From NCBI GenBank assembly GCA_020435885.1, contig JAGQYU010000161.1:1-19092 (forward strand): a stretch of 19,092 bases of DNA. The letters are read 5' to 3'. Below are positions 1-7,278 of this stretch, piece by piece; the first letter of the stretch is position 1, and every line of letters starts with the position of its first letter. The position numbers and the translations under genes are program-made. The notes beneath the pieces are model-generated. The model saw only the letters and a list, made by a program, of their open reading frames with translations. It was not told the DNA's origin and ran no database searches. Source of the stretch: Flavobacteriaceae bacterium (lineage in GTDB: Bacteria; Bacteroidota; Bacteroidia; Flavobacteriales; Flavobacteriaceae).

Positions 1-94
1 ATTTTTTTTATATATTATTGATTATTAACCATTTAATATACTTTTATTATTATGCTCAACTATTAAAAAAACGCTTCCTAAAACTGCTTAAAAC

Positions 95-123
95 AAAAAA
101 GCCTTCCAAAAAAGGAAGGCTTT
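95..123 (-). terminator. Rho-independent terminator, likely the attenuator of an off-window operon
   Basis: The arms gccttcc (101-107) and ggaaggc (114-120) enclose a six-base loop. Flanking A and T runs extend the stem to about 10 bp. Read on the minus strand, the stem is followed by a run of six T, while on the plus strand only three T follow, so the signal mainly serves minus-strand transcription. The only minus-strand coding unit just upstream is the short Ile-rich leader peptide at 152-217. The terminator therefore sits where an attenuator would be, ahead of genes beyond the left edge. Confidence 0.8.
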
Positions 124-153
124 GATATATTACTACTATAAACACACTTCCTT
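112..153 (-). promoter_or_regulatory. Candidate antiterminator pairing of an amino acid attenuator
   Basis: In the minus-strand RNA, the segment AAGGAAG (plus 147-153) begins inside the UAA stop codon of the leader peptide. It is exactly complementary over 7 nt to CUUCCUU (plus 112-118), which contains most of the 5' arm of the terminator stem. The two structures exclude each other. A ribosome stalled on the Ile codons would leave AAGGAAG free and block the terminator. A ribosome that reaches the stop codon would cover it and let the terminator form. The complementarity is seen directly; the mechanism is inferred from classical attenuation. Confidence 0.55.
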
Positions 154-217
154 ACCTCCGCAATTGGATAATTACGACAGTAATAATAGAAATGATATTT
201 ATAATTGATCTGCTCAT
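152..217 (-). CDS. Ile/Val-rich leader peptide (21 aa), probable branched-chain amino acid attenuator
   Basis: A 21-codon reading frame on the minus strand starts with ATG at 215-217 and stops with TAA at 152-154. The peptide begins MSRSIINIISIITVV and continues IIQLRR. It holds eight Ile, two Val, one Leu and one Thr, with Ile codons in adjacent pairs. This composition is typical of leader peptides that control ilv/leu/thr operons. A strong terminator follows 30-50 nt downstream, with a matching antiterminator segment at the stop codon. A promoter-like sequence lies just upstream. No structural gene begins within the left 100 bases, so the controlled operon (predicted ilv type) lies outside the window. 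The frame and composition are seen directly; the function is inferred. Confidence 0.65.
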   Translation of the reverse strand: MSRSIINIISIITVVIIQLRR

Positions 218-225
218 TGTTGCCA

Positions 226-257
226 CAAATATTTTAAATATTTTTTCAATAAACAAA
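226..257 (-). promoter_or_regulatory. Candidate promoter of the leader/attenuator transcript
   Basis: On the minus strand TTTG (254-257) is followed after 20 bases by AATATTTG (226-233). This matches seven of the eight positions of the Bacteroidota -7 consensus TAnnTTTG, with -33 TTTG at acceptable spacing. The leader ATG at 217 lies only 8 bases after the element, so the transcript would be almost leaderless. In such AT-rich DNA chance matches are common. Confidence 0.35.
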
Positions 258-308
258 ATTTAAGAACTAATTTTTTATTTTTTGTAGCTTTATTGAAATT
301 ATCATACT

Positions 309-821
309 ATGAAAAAAGTACTTTTTTTACTCACAATTTTATCAGTAATAAGCTCTTGCGGAAGCTATAATTCTATCAATAGCTTTTATAACAGCCACAA
401 GAATGATGTGGGTGTTACGGCTATTCATGTTCCGCAATATATTTTGAGTTTGTTAAGTAACTCTTCCGGAGATATGAATAGTTTTATGAATAATGTAAGA
501 GATATACGATACATACATTTACAACCTAGCAATGACACAGAAAGTAATTTGATCCGCAATCAAATCAATACACTTACAACCAATCGTTTTGTAGAAGTTT
601 ATAGAAAGAATGAAGAAAAGACGAATACGCTTATAAGCGTTAGGGAAAACAGAGATGTTGTAAAAGAGATTATCATTTACAAGAATAGTGAAAAAAGCAA
701 CTCTGTTTTTTACTTGAACGGAAATTTTAATCCCAATACTGTAAGGGAATACATAAAATCCGACCGATTAGAAAACCTAACTAACAACATTTTACAACAG
801 TATAATTTTATAGAAAAGTAA
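309..821 (+). CDS. DUF4252 family lipoprotein
   Basis: This is a 170-residue secreted lipoprotein of unknown function. Residues 1-16 form a lipoprotein signal peptide ending in the lipobox VISSC, so Cys17 should be lipid-modified and anchor the protein in an outer or inner membrane leaflet. The mature part fits the DUF4252 pattern of small Bacteroidota lipoproteins: an early helix-like segment around residues 38-52, then alternating strands with conserved hydrophobic positions (IRYIHLQP, FVEVYRK, KEIIIYK) and a final FYLNGNF segment before the last helix. The stop codon is followed after 2 bases by the cysE start, so it is very likely co-transcribed with cysE and cysM. No established role links the family to cysteine synthesis. 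The family call rests on memory of the pattern, not a search. Confidence 0.7.
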   Translation: MKKVLFLLTILSVISSCGSYNSINSFYNSHKNDVGVTAIHVPQYILSLLSNSSGDMNSFMNNVRDIRYIHLQPSNDTESNLIRNQINTLTTNRFVEVYRKNEEKTNTLISVRENRDVVKEIIIYKNSEKSNSVFYLNGNFNPNTVREYIKSDRLENLTNNILQQYNFIEK

Positions 822-823
822 TT

Positions 824-1609
824 ATGTCTTTAGACGATATCATACAAAAAATACAATCTCACAAAAAGAGGCCTAATCTAGATTTTTCTTTAAAAAGCAA
901 AACAGAGGCTTTTACTGATAAACTTTTCCACACACTGTTTGATGCTAATATTTCAGTCAATGAAAATATAATGCAACTCGGAAATGATTTTGAAGCTATT
1001 TCTTCTATTGTTTGTAAAAATCCAACCATACCGTGTTGTGAAATTTGGGAATCTTTTTTGCGAACCTTACCGGAGCTTATCGAAAAATTAAACATGGATG
1101 CACATTGCATTTTAGATCATGATCCTGCAGCCAGAAATATTGATGAAGTGTATTTGGCCTATCCCGGGTTTTTTGCCATTGCCGTATATAGGTTCAGCCA
1201 TGAATTCTATAAAATTGATATGCCTTTGGTTCCACGTATAATGAGTGAATATGCTCATCGTTTAACGGGAATTGATATAAATCCAGGAGCGCAAATAGGC
1301 TCGCCTTTCTTTATAGATCATGGCACCGGCGTTGTAATTGGCGAAACTACCATCATAAAAAACAATGTAAAAGTATATCAAGGAGTTACATTAGGGGCTT
1401 TGCAAGTTTCCAAAGAAATGGAAAATCAAAAAAGGCATCCTACCGTGGAAGAAAATGTAATTATTTATGCAAATGCCACTATTTTAGGAGGAGAAACCGT
1501 TATCGGAAAAAATTCAACCATTGGAGGTAATGTGTGGATCACCGCTTCAATTCCAGAAAACTCATTGGTCTATCATTCTCCCGAAACAAAATTGAAACAG
1601 AAAAAATGA
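824..1609 (+). CDS. cysE: Serine O-acetyltransferase
   Basis: It transfers the acetyl group of acetyl-CoA to L-serine, giving O-acetylserine, the first committed step of cysteine synthesis in the cytoplasm. The protein has 261 residues. A helical N-terminal region (about 1-140) ends in the HDPAARN and YPGFFAIAVYR segments that precede the catalytic part of this family. A left-handed beta-helix of hexapeptide repeats follows (about 150-250). DINPGAQIG (151-159) and FIDHGTGVVIGE (163-174) carry the residues equivalent to the catalytic Asp/His pair of E. coli CysE, here Asp151 and His166. RHP (204-206) matches the acetyl-CoA/substrate region. The C terminus is KLKQKK and lacks the terminal Ile that docks into CysK in the classical cysteine synthase complex. 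The stop overlaps the cysM start as ATGA, indicating translational coupling. Confidence 0.93.
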   Translation: MSLDDIIQKIQSHKKRPNLDFSLKSKTEAFTDKLFHTLFDANISVNENIMQLGNDFEAISSIVCKNPTIPCCEIWESFLRTLPELIEKLNMDAHCILDHDPAARNIDEVYLAYPGFFAIAVYRFSHEFYKIDMPLVPRIMSEYAHRLTGIDINPGAQIGSPFFIDHGTGVVIGETTIIKNNVKVYQGVTLGALQVSKEMENQKRHPTVEENVIIYANATILGGETVIGKNSTIGGNVWITASIPENSLVYHSPETKLKQKK

Positions 1610-2493
1610 ACACTAAAAATATACTTAATGTTATTGGCAATACTCCTTTGGTAAAGGCTCAACACCTTATAAAAAATAAAGATGTAGAACTCTACCTGAA
1701 ACTGGAAGGGAACAACCCCGGGGGTAGTGTTAAAGATAGGCCAGCTTACAATATGATTAAAGCAGCTATGGATAGAGGTGAAATAAAAAAAGGTGATAAA
1801 TTGATTGAAGCTACCAGTGGAAATACCGGCATTGCTTTAGCTATGATAGCCAGCGCCTTTGGATTGGACATTGAGTTGGTAATGCCAGAAAATTCGACCA
1901 AAGAACGTGTACAGACTATGGAGGCTTACGGAGCAAAAGTTACGCTAACACCTGTTGACGTTGGCATTGAAGGTTCCAGAGATTATGCTGAAAAAAAAGT
2001 AATAGAAGACGGTTACATTATGCTAAATCAATTTGCAAATGATGATAACTGGAAGGCTCATTATAAAACCACCGGCCCTGAAATATGGAAAGATATAGAA
2101 GAAAAAATAACACATTTTATTTCAGCTATGGGTACCACCGGAACTATAATGGGGGTTTCTACTTTTTTGAAAGAACAAAACCCTGAAATTCAAATTATAG
2201 GGGCTCAGCCTACTGATGATTCTAAAATCCCCGGTATCCGTAAATGGCCACAAGAATATCTACCGAAGATTTTTAACCCTAAAAAAGTGGATCAGGTTAT
2301 TGAAGTAAGTGAGGCAGAAGCCAGAGCTATGACCAAACGCCTAGCAAAAGAAGAAGGTATCTTTGCCGGAATGAGTAGTGGCGGTGCAGTAGCTGTTGCT
2401 TTGAAACTGGCCGAAACTTTAGAAAAAGGCGTACTGGTTGCTATCATTTGTGATAGAGGTGACAGGTATTTATCTTCTGATTTGTTTGAGTAG
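1606..2493 (+). CDS. cysM: Cysteine synthase B (O-acetylserine sulfhydrylase)
   Basis: A pyridoxal-phosphate enzyme that converts O-acetylserine and sulfide (or thiosulfate, for the CysM type) to cysteine. I place the start at the ATG at 1606, which overlaps the cysE stop as ATGA and gives 295 residues, the usual CysM length. The longer in-frame ATG at 1534 would add 24 residues that overlap cysE coding sequence and resemble nothing in the family. PLP-binding Lys43 lies in GGSVKDRPAYN. The substrate loop TSGNTG is at 70-75 and the phosphate-binding GTTGT at 176-180. IPGIRKWP (208-215) and the C-terminal CDRGDRYLS are typical of CysM rather than CysK. It forms a direct pathway unit with cysE. 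Confidence 0.93.
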   Translation: MNTKNILNVIGNTPLVKAQHLIKNKDVELYLKLEGNNPGGSVKDRPAYNMIKAAMDRGEIKKGDKLIEATSGNTGIALAMIASAFGLDIELVMPENSTKERVQTMEAYGAKVTLTPVDVGIEGSRDYAEKKVIEDGYIMLNQFANDDNWKAHYKTTGPEIWKDIEEKITHFISAMGTTGTIMGVSTFLKEQNPEIQIIGAQPTDDSKIPGIRKWPQEYLPKIFNPKKVDQVIEVSEAEARAMTKRLAKEEGIFAGMSSGGAVAVALKLAETLEKGVLVAIICDRGDRYLSSDLFE

Positions 2494-3009
2494 TTAATAT
2501 TCTCTATCCCTAACTCTAAAGCCATAAACCAATTCATCAAAAAATTCACCATTTTTATAAATGCTTTTTTCAATATTAGCTTCTAGTTTAAAACCATTTT
2601 TTTCTAATATCTTTTGAGAAGCTACATTAGTTCCAAAAGGTCTGGCATAGACCCTAGTTATATCAAAAGATTCAAAGGCATAATCAACCATTTGTTTTAC
2701 TGCCTTAGAAATTATACCCTTACCCCAATATTTTTTGCCTAACCAATAACCTAACTCTATATTCTTTTTCATAATATCTTGTTGGGGATGTAAACCAATA
2801 GCCCCCACAGCCTTTCCATCAACTTCAATTGCAAAAATGCGAATTACATCTTCACTTGTAGCATAAGCTATAAATTTCTTACCATCCTCTTCAGTATATG
2901 GGTGAGGAAAAACGTCTGTTAAATTTTTAGCAATATCATAATCATTGGCGTTTTCCACCAAACTCTCCAAATCATTCATATTCCAAGGTCTCAATTTAAA
3001 CTCCATCAT
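2494..3009 (-). CDS. GNAT family N-acetyltransferase (RimJ/RimL-like)
   Basis: A 171-residue acetyltransferase of the GNAT fold; the acceptor is unknown. The N-terminal FKLRPWNMNDLESLVE segment and the acetyl-CoA motif A around residues 85-104 (ELGYWLGKKYWGKG) place it in the RimJ/RimL-like group. This group acetylates N-terminal or side-chain amines of proteins, peptides or drugs. Motif B, NVASQKILEKNGF (128-140), is also clear. The start is the first of two adjacent ATG codons at 3004-3009, and the upstream acylase gene stops only 2 bases earlier, so the two are probably one operon. Its TAA stop directly abuts the cysM TAG with no base between and no hairpin, so the convergent transcripts should overlap. 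Confidence 0.85.
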   Translation of the reverse strand: MMEFKLRPWNMNDLESLVENANDYDIAKNLTDVFPHPYTEEDGKKFIAYATSEDVIRIFAIEVDGKAVGAIGLHPQQDIMKKNIELGYWLGKKYWGKGIISKAVKQMVDYAFESFDITRVYARPFGTNVASQKILEKNGFKLEANIEKSIYKNGEFFDELVYGFRVRDREY

Positions 3010-3011
3010 AA

Positions 3012-5393
3012 CTATTTACTGCTCTTGAAAATCAACACATTCTTAGAAGTTTTAATTTCCTTTTCATTCATCATCATTTTTATAAATTCTCCTTTAACGT
3101 ATTTTTTAGCTTGATCGGCATAATGATCACTTCCTGGATTACCAGACTGACCTGTAGGCAATATACTCATACTATTTTCTATATCAGAAAAATCTATAAC
3201 CCTACGTGTAGAAGGCCCTGCATTGACTTTATAATAACCTGTACTATCTATAGTAAATATCTGATTATTAATTACTTCATTACCACCTTCTATTTCAAAA
3301 GGACCTACATTAAAATAACCTCGCATCATAGCAACTTCGCCAATTGGGTGTTTAAATTCAACTGTGTGGACTTTATTCCAAGTCCAAAGATCAATATCGT
3401 TCCCTAACTGATTTTCTAAAAATGATATGGCATTCTTAAATGATTTAACAAAAACATCCTTTCTGGTTTCCTTACTATCCACAGTTTTTACATCATCCCA
3501 CCAAACAGAACTATCTCTATAAACTTGATTAAAAATTACTTTCTTTTGCAAATGTATGCTCGTAAACTGCTTAAATGCTGTACCCAACTCATCTTTGTAA
3601 GTATTAGCTAAAATTTCGTAAAGAACTCTATTGTAAATTGTTGGAGCATTACTTTCCAAATTATAATTACCATCCCAATTATTTAAAATGTCCGTTGCTT
3701 TTCTTTCATTATCCGTCAATTCCTCTTCAGAAATAACCTTTACAACCTCTTTACCCATAAGGTGAGCTTTAGAACTTGTTACATCGTTTATCATCTGCAT
3801 CACATCTTCTTTAGTGAAATCATTTTTAGCTTCCAACAATGAAACAATTCGTTTAGCTCTGTCTTCAGGAAGATAATAACCTGGATATAACATTCCGGCA
3901 ATTGAATCAGGCTGATTATTAGCCGAATACACATAATGCCACGAAGGGTTTATGGCCTGTGGATTTTCAGAAAAATCTAAATATGATGTTCTTTCGTCTG
4001 TTCCACTTGCTCCATCTAAAATCAATTTTGGATTTACACCCTCATTAAATTTATACAACTTACCAGAAGCAAACCATGCAATGTTATTTTGCGAATCTCC
4101 GTACATAATATTCAAACCCGGAGCATGAAGTAATGATGCCCCTTCTTTAAATTCTTTCAGCGAATTGGCATGAGAAAGCATATAATTAACTTGTAAAATT
4201 TTGTTTGGCAACTGAGTATATACCCAATCCATGGCAATAGGCCTTTCATCATTCATATTATCTATTACATCATTCATTATAGGGCCATGGCGACTAACCT
4301 TAACAGCAAAAGAAACGCTATCCGCATCTTTTACTTTAACTACTTTATTACGAACTTTATATGATTGATATGTTGTATCAATTCTATACTTATTGGCATT
4401 TAATGAGTCATTTTCTTCAAAGTAAAAATCCAAATCGTCATTTTCAAACATGGTTAATCCATAGGCATATTTTCTATTGTGTCCTAACAAAGGAAAAGGA
4501 GTCAACGCCAAGTTATACCCATACATTTCATATTCAGGAGTTACAATGTGTGACTGATACCAAACCGAAGGCTGTGCAAAGCCTATGTGCGGATCATTAG
4601 CAAAAATAACCTTACCATTTTTCGTCTTTTCAGGCCCTATAACCCAACTGTTACTACCAATAAAAGGAGAAATAGGTAGATTTTCATAAATTGCATTTAC
4701 TGCTGCTGCTATTTTGCTTTCAATAATTGGGTTTTGCTCATTTTTTATAAGGGTTGAGTTTTCATCAATAATAATATCTAATTCCTTTAAATAATCGTTC
4801 CCTAGTTTTTCTTTGACTTCCGTTAATAACGGATCTGTTTTATGAGCATGGGCAAAACTAAAAGCCATGTACCCATAAACATTGTATATATCGTTTATGG
4901 TATATTTTTCTTTGGTAATTCCCAATAGATAGAATTCAACAGGAGTAGCACCCTTATCAATAAATTGATTTACACCATCTAAATAGGCATTGGCTAGTTG
5001 ATATTCACTTGAATTTTTATCTAATTTTTCAACTGTTTCAATAGTGTTTTCCTCAATTCCCAGTGAGGCAAAGAACTTATCGGTCTTGATGGTTTTCTCT
5101 CCAAATAATTCAGACAATCTTCCTACGGCAATTCTTCGTATCAATTCCATCTGCCATAGGCGATCTTGAGCATGTACATACCCTAAGGTTCTTATAGCAT
5201 CCAGCTCATTTTTAGCATATATATGAGGCACACCATAATCATCATAATATACTTCAACTTCATCATTTAGAGAAGACAATTCCATTGTGCCTTCATATGA
5301 TGGTTTTAACCTATTATGAAATATAAAACCGGCAATAACTATAATTGCCAGAACTCCTAATAAGATCAGTAACAGTTTTTTAAGAATACGCAT
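3012..5393 (-). CDS. Penicillin acylase family protein (Ntn hydrolase, membrane-anchored)
   Basis: A 793-residue member of the N-terminal nucleophile amidases that cleave acyl side chains from beta-lactams, acyl-homoserine lactones or related amides. I choose ATG at 5391-5393; the frame opens two codons earlier at a TTG, which is less likely. Residues 4-24 form an uncleaved signal anchor or signal peptide, so the enzyme acts in the periplasm. The alpha-chain region carries YDDYGVPHIYA (about 50-60) and GYVHAQDRLWQMEL (71-84), both family hallmarks. GSNSW places the predicted nucleophile at Ser247, which becomes the first residue of the beta chain after self-cleavage. ANDPHIGF and the SANNQP segment supply the expected later active-site regions. 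Substrate cannot be read from sequence. Confidence 0.88.
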   Translation of the reverse strand: MRILKKLLLILLGVLAIIVIAGFIFHNRLKPSYEGTMELSSLNDEVEVYYDDYGVPHIYAKNELDAIRTLGYVHAQDRLWQMELIRRIAVGRLSELFGEKTIKTDKFFASLGIEENTIETVEKLDKNSSEYQLANAYLDGVNQFIDKGATPVEFYLLGITKEKYTINDIYNVYGYMAFSFAHAHKTDPLLTEVKEKLGNDYLKELDIIIDENSTLIKNEQNPIIESKIAAAVNAIYENLPISPFIGSNSWVIGPEKTKNGKVIFANDPHIGFAQPSVWYQSHIVTPEYEMYGYNLALTPFPLLGHNRKYAYGLTMFENDDLDFYFEENDSLNANKYRIDTTYQSYKVRNKVVKVKDADSVSFAVKVSRHGPIMNDVIDNMNDERPIAMDWVYTQLPNKILQVNYMLSHANSLKEFKEGASLLHAPGLNIMYGDSQNNIAWFASGKLYKFNEGVNPKLILDGASGTDERTSYLDFSENPQAINPSWHYVYSANNQPDSIAGMLYPGYYLPEDRAKRIVSLLEAKNDFTKEDVMQMINDVTSSKAHLMGKEVVKVISEEELTDNERKATDILNNWDGNYNLESNAPTIYNRVLYEILANTYKDELGTAFKQFTSIHLQKKVIFNQVYRDSSVWWDDVKTVDSKETRKDVFVKSFKNAISFLENQLGNDIDLWTWNKVHTVEFKHPIGEVAMMRGYFNVGPFEIEGGNEVINNQIFTIDSTGYYKVNAGPSTRRVIDFSDIENSMSILPTGQSGNPGSDHYADQAKKYVKGEFIKMMMNEKEIKTSKNVLIFKSSK

Positions 5394-5416
5394 TGTCAAT
5401 AAAATTTAGACCTACT

Positions 5417-5424
5417 CAAATATA
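5417..5424 (-). promoter_or_regulatory. Candidate -7 element for the acylase-GNAT unit
   Basis: On the minus strand this reads TATATTTG, a perfect match to the Bacteroidota -7 consensus TAnnTTTG, 23 bases upstream of the acylase ATG. No clear TTTG lies at the -33 position, where the terminator hairpin of the cox operon sits instead. Confidence 0.4.
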
Positions 5425-5432
5425 ATGAAAAT

Positions 5433-5462
5433 AAAAGGCCTCATTTTAAAATGAGGCCTTTT
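5433..5462 (-). terminator. Terminator at the end of coxBA
   Basis: A perfect 30-bp palindrome has the arm aaaaggcctcatttt at 5433-5447 and its exact complement at 5448-5462. As RNA it forms a hairpin with a GC core (ggcctc/gaggcc) closed by an A/T tip. It lies 18 bases past the coxA stop. T-rich tracts flank it on both strands, so it may work in both directions, but only the minus strand has a gene ending here. Confidence 0.8.
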
Positions 5463-5479
5463 ATTTATTTTTTTAAAGT

Positions 5480-7249
5480 CTAAAACTCTTCTTCTCCATT
5501 CCTAATCGGAACTGTTTGCGGAGTAAAGTCTTGCCCTCCCCAATAATCACCTCTATCATCTAATTTACTGTAATCATATGCCCATCTGTGAACCTCAGGT
5601 ATCTCACCCGGCCAGTTACCATGAATATGTTCCACAGGAGTTGTCCACTCTAACGTAGTTGAACTCCATGGATTTTGAGAGGCTTTCTTTCCTTTATAAA
5701 CACTAAAGAAGAAATTAGCCAAGAATATAAGTTGTGCAAAACCACCTATTAAAGCAAAAATGGTTATTACTTTATTAACCTCTAATAGATCATCAAAAAG
5801 AGGGAATGCTGTATAGTTATAGTATCTTCTAGGAACCCCAGCCAATCCTATAAAATGCATTGGGAAGAAAACTCCGTATGCTGATATAGCAGATAGCCAA
5901 AAATGTAGATATCCTAGGTCTTTATTCATCATTTTTCCATATAGTTTCGGAAACCAATGATAAACGCCTGCAAACATTCCAAAAATAGCAGAAACACCCA
6001 TTACCAAGTGGAAGTGGGCAACTACAAAGTAAGTATCGTGAACTGTAATATCTAAAGCACTATCTCCTAAAATCAACCCTGTAAGACCACCTGTAATGAA
6101 CGTTGAAACCAATCCTATAGAAAATAGCATCGCAGGGTTCAACTGTAAATTACCTTTCCATAATGTTGTGATATAGTTGAATGCTTTTACTGCCGAAGGA
6201 ATGGCAATCAACAATGTTGTAAATGTAAATACAGAACCTAAGAAAGGATTCATACCTGTTACAAACATATGGTGCCCCCATACAATAGTTGATAAGAATG
6301 CTATGGCAACAATGGACATCACCATAGCTCTATATCCAAAAATCGGTTTACGAGAATTGGTAGCAATAATTTCTGAGGTTATCCCTAAAGCAGGTAATAA
6401 TACAATATATACTTCTGGGTGACCTAAAAACCAGAACAAATGCTCAAACAAAATTGGCGAGCCTCCTTTGTAATGTAATACCTCACCAGCTATATAAATA
6501 TCTGATAAATAGAATGATGTACCAAAACTTCTGTCAAAAATCAACAACAATGCTGCTGACAATAATACAGGGAACGAAATTACACCAATAATAGCAGTAA
6601 TAAAGAAAGCCCAAATGGTTAATGGCAATCTTGTCATCTTCATCCCTTTGGTTCTTAAATTAAGTACCGTAACTATATAATTTAGTGATCCCATTAAGGA
6701 TGAAGCAATGAATATAGCCATAGATACTAACCATAATGTCATCCCCAATCCTGAGCCAGATATTGCTTGTGGTAAGGCACTTAACGGTGGATATATAGTC
6801 CATCCTGCAGCGGCTGGGCCTGTTTCAACAAAAAGTGAAAGAACCATCACAACACTTGATAGGAAAAATAACCAGTAAGATATCATGTTCAAGAATCCTG
6901 AAGCCATATCTCTGGCACCTATTTGCAATGGAATCAATAAGTTACTGAATGTACCGCTCAGCCCTGCTGTAAGTACAAAGAACACCATAATGGTACCGTG
7001 AATGGTAACCAATGATAAATACATATCCGGTGTCATAACACCACCTTCACCAGCTCTTCCTAAAAAAGCTTCAATAATTGTAAAGGACTCCTCTGGATAT
7101 GCCAATTGTAAACGAAACAGCATTGACATAAATATACCAATCACACCCATAATAATACCTGTAATAAGGTATTGCTTGGCAATCATTTTATGGTCTTGGC
7201 TAAAAATGTATTTAGTTACAAAAGTTTCTTTATGATGATGATCTGACAT
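5480..7249 (-). CDS. coxA: Cytochrome c oxidase subunit I (aa3-type, A family)
   Basis: The catalytic membrane subunit of the haem-copper oxidase reduces oxygen to water and pumps protons. It has 589 residues and about 12 membrane helices. His84 (TIHGT) and His414 are the expected ligands of haem a, and His412 (HFHLVMG) that of haem a3. CuB ligands are His277 of GHPEVY and His326/His327 of WGHHMF. Tyr281 is the residue cross-linked to a CuB histidine. Glu279 marks an A1-type enzyme with a D channel, and Asp114 in GARDM is its likely entry. Lys355 (SAVKAFNY) marks the K channel. The N terminus MSDHHH is His-rich. It follows coxB after 29 bases and is the last gene before a terminator. No subunit III or IV gene is in the window. 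Confidence 0.96.
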   Translation of the reverse strand: MSDHHHKETFVTKYIFSQDHKMIAKQYLITGIIMGVIGIFMSMLFRLQLAYPEESFTIIEAFLGRAGEGGVMTPDMYLSLVTIHGTIMVFFVLTAGLSGTFSNLLIPLQIGARDMASGFLNMISYWLFFLSSVVMVLSLFVETGPAAAGWTIYPPLSALPQAISGSGLGMTLWLVSMAIFIASSLMGSLNYIVTVLNLRTKGMKMTRLPLTIWAFFITAIIGVISFPVLLSAALLLIFDRSFGTSFYLSDIYIAGEVLHYKGGSPILFEHLFWFLGHPEVYIVLLPALGITSEIIATNSRKPIFGYRAMVMSIVAIAFLSTIVWGHHMFVTGMNPFLGSVFTFTTLLIAIPSAVKAFNYITTLWKGNLQLNPAMLFSIGLVSTFITGGLTGLILGDSALDITVHDTYFVVAHFHLVMGVSAIFGMFAGVYHWFPKLYGKMMNKDLGYLHFWLSAISAYGVFFPMHFIGLAGVPRRYYNYTAFPLFDDLLEVNKVITIFALIGGFAQLIFLANFFFSVYKGKKASQNPWSSTTLEWTTPVEHIHGNWPGEIPEVHRWAYDYSKLDDRGDYWGGQDFTPQTVPIRNGEEEF

Positions 7250-7278
7250 TTTGTAAAATATTTTATTCTAAGTTCGGA

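Noticed and set aside
1534..1605. Upstream ATG extension of cysM
   Set aside because: It overlaps cysE coding sequence by 76 bases and adds 24 residues foreign to the family. The ATG at 1606, overlapping as ATGA, gives the normal length.
3111..3407. Plus-strand open frame inside the acylase gene
   Set aside because: It has low-complexity composition with no recognisable motif and lies fully antisense to a conserved gene. The same holds for the other antisense frames within coxA, actB, actA and ruvB.
5394..5399. TTG start two codons before the acylase ATG
   Set aside because: An ATG with a well-formed signal anchor follows at once, so there is no reason to prefer TTG.
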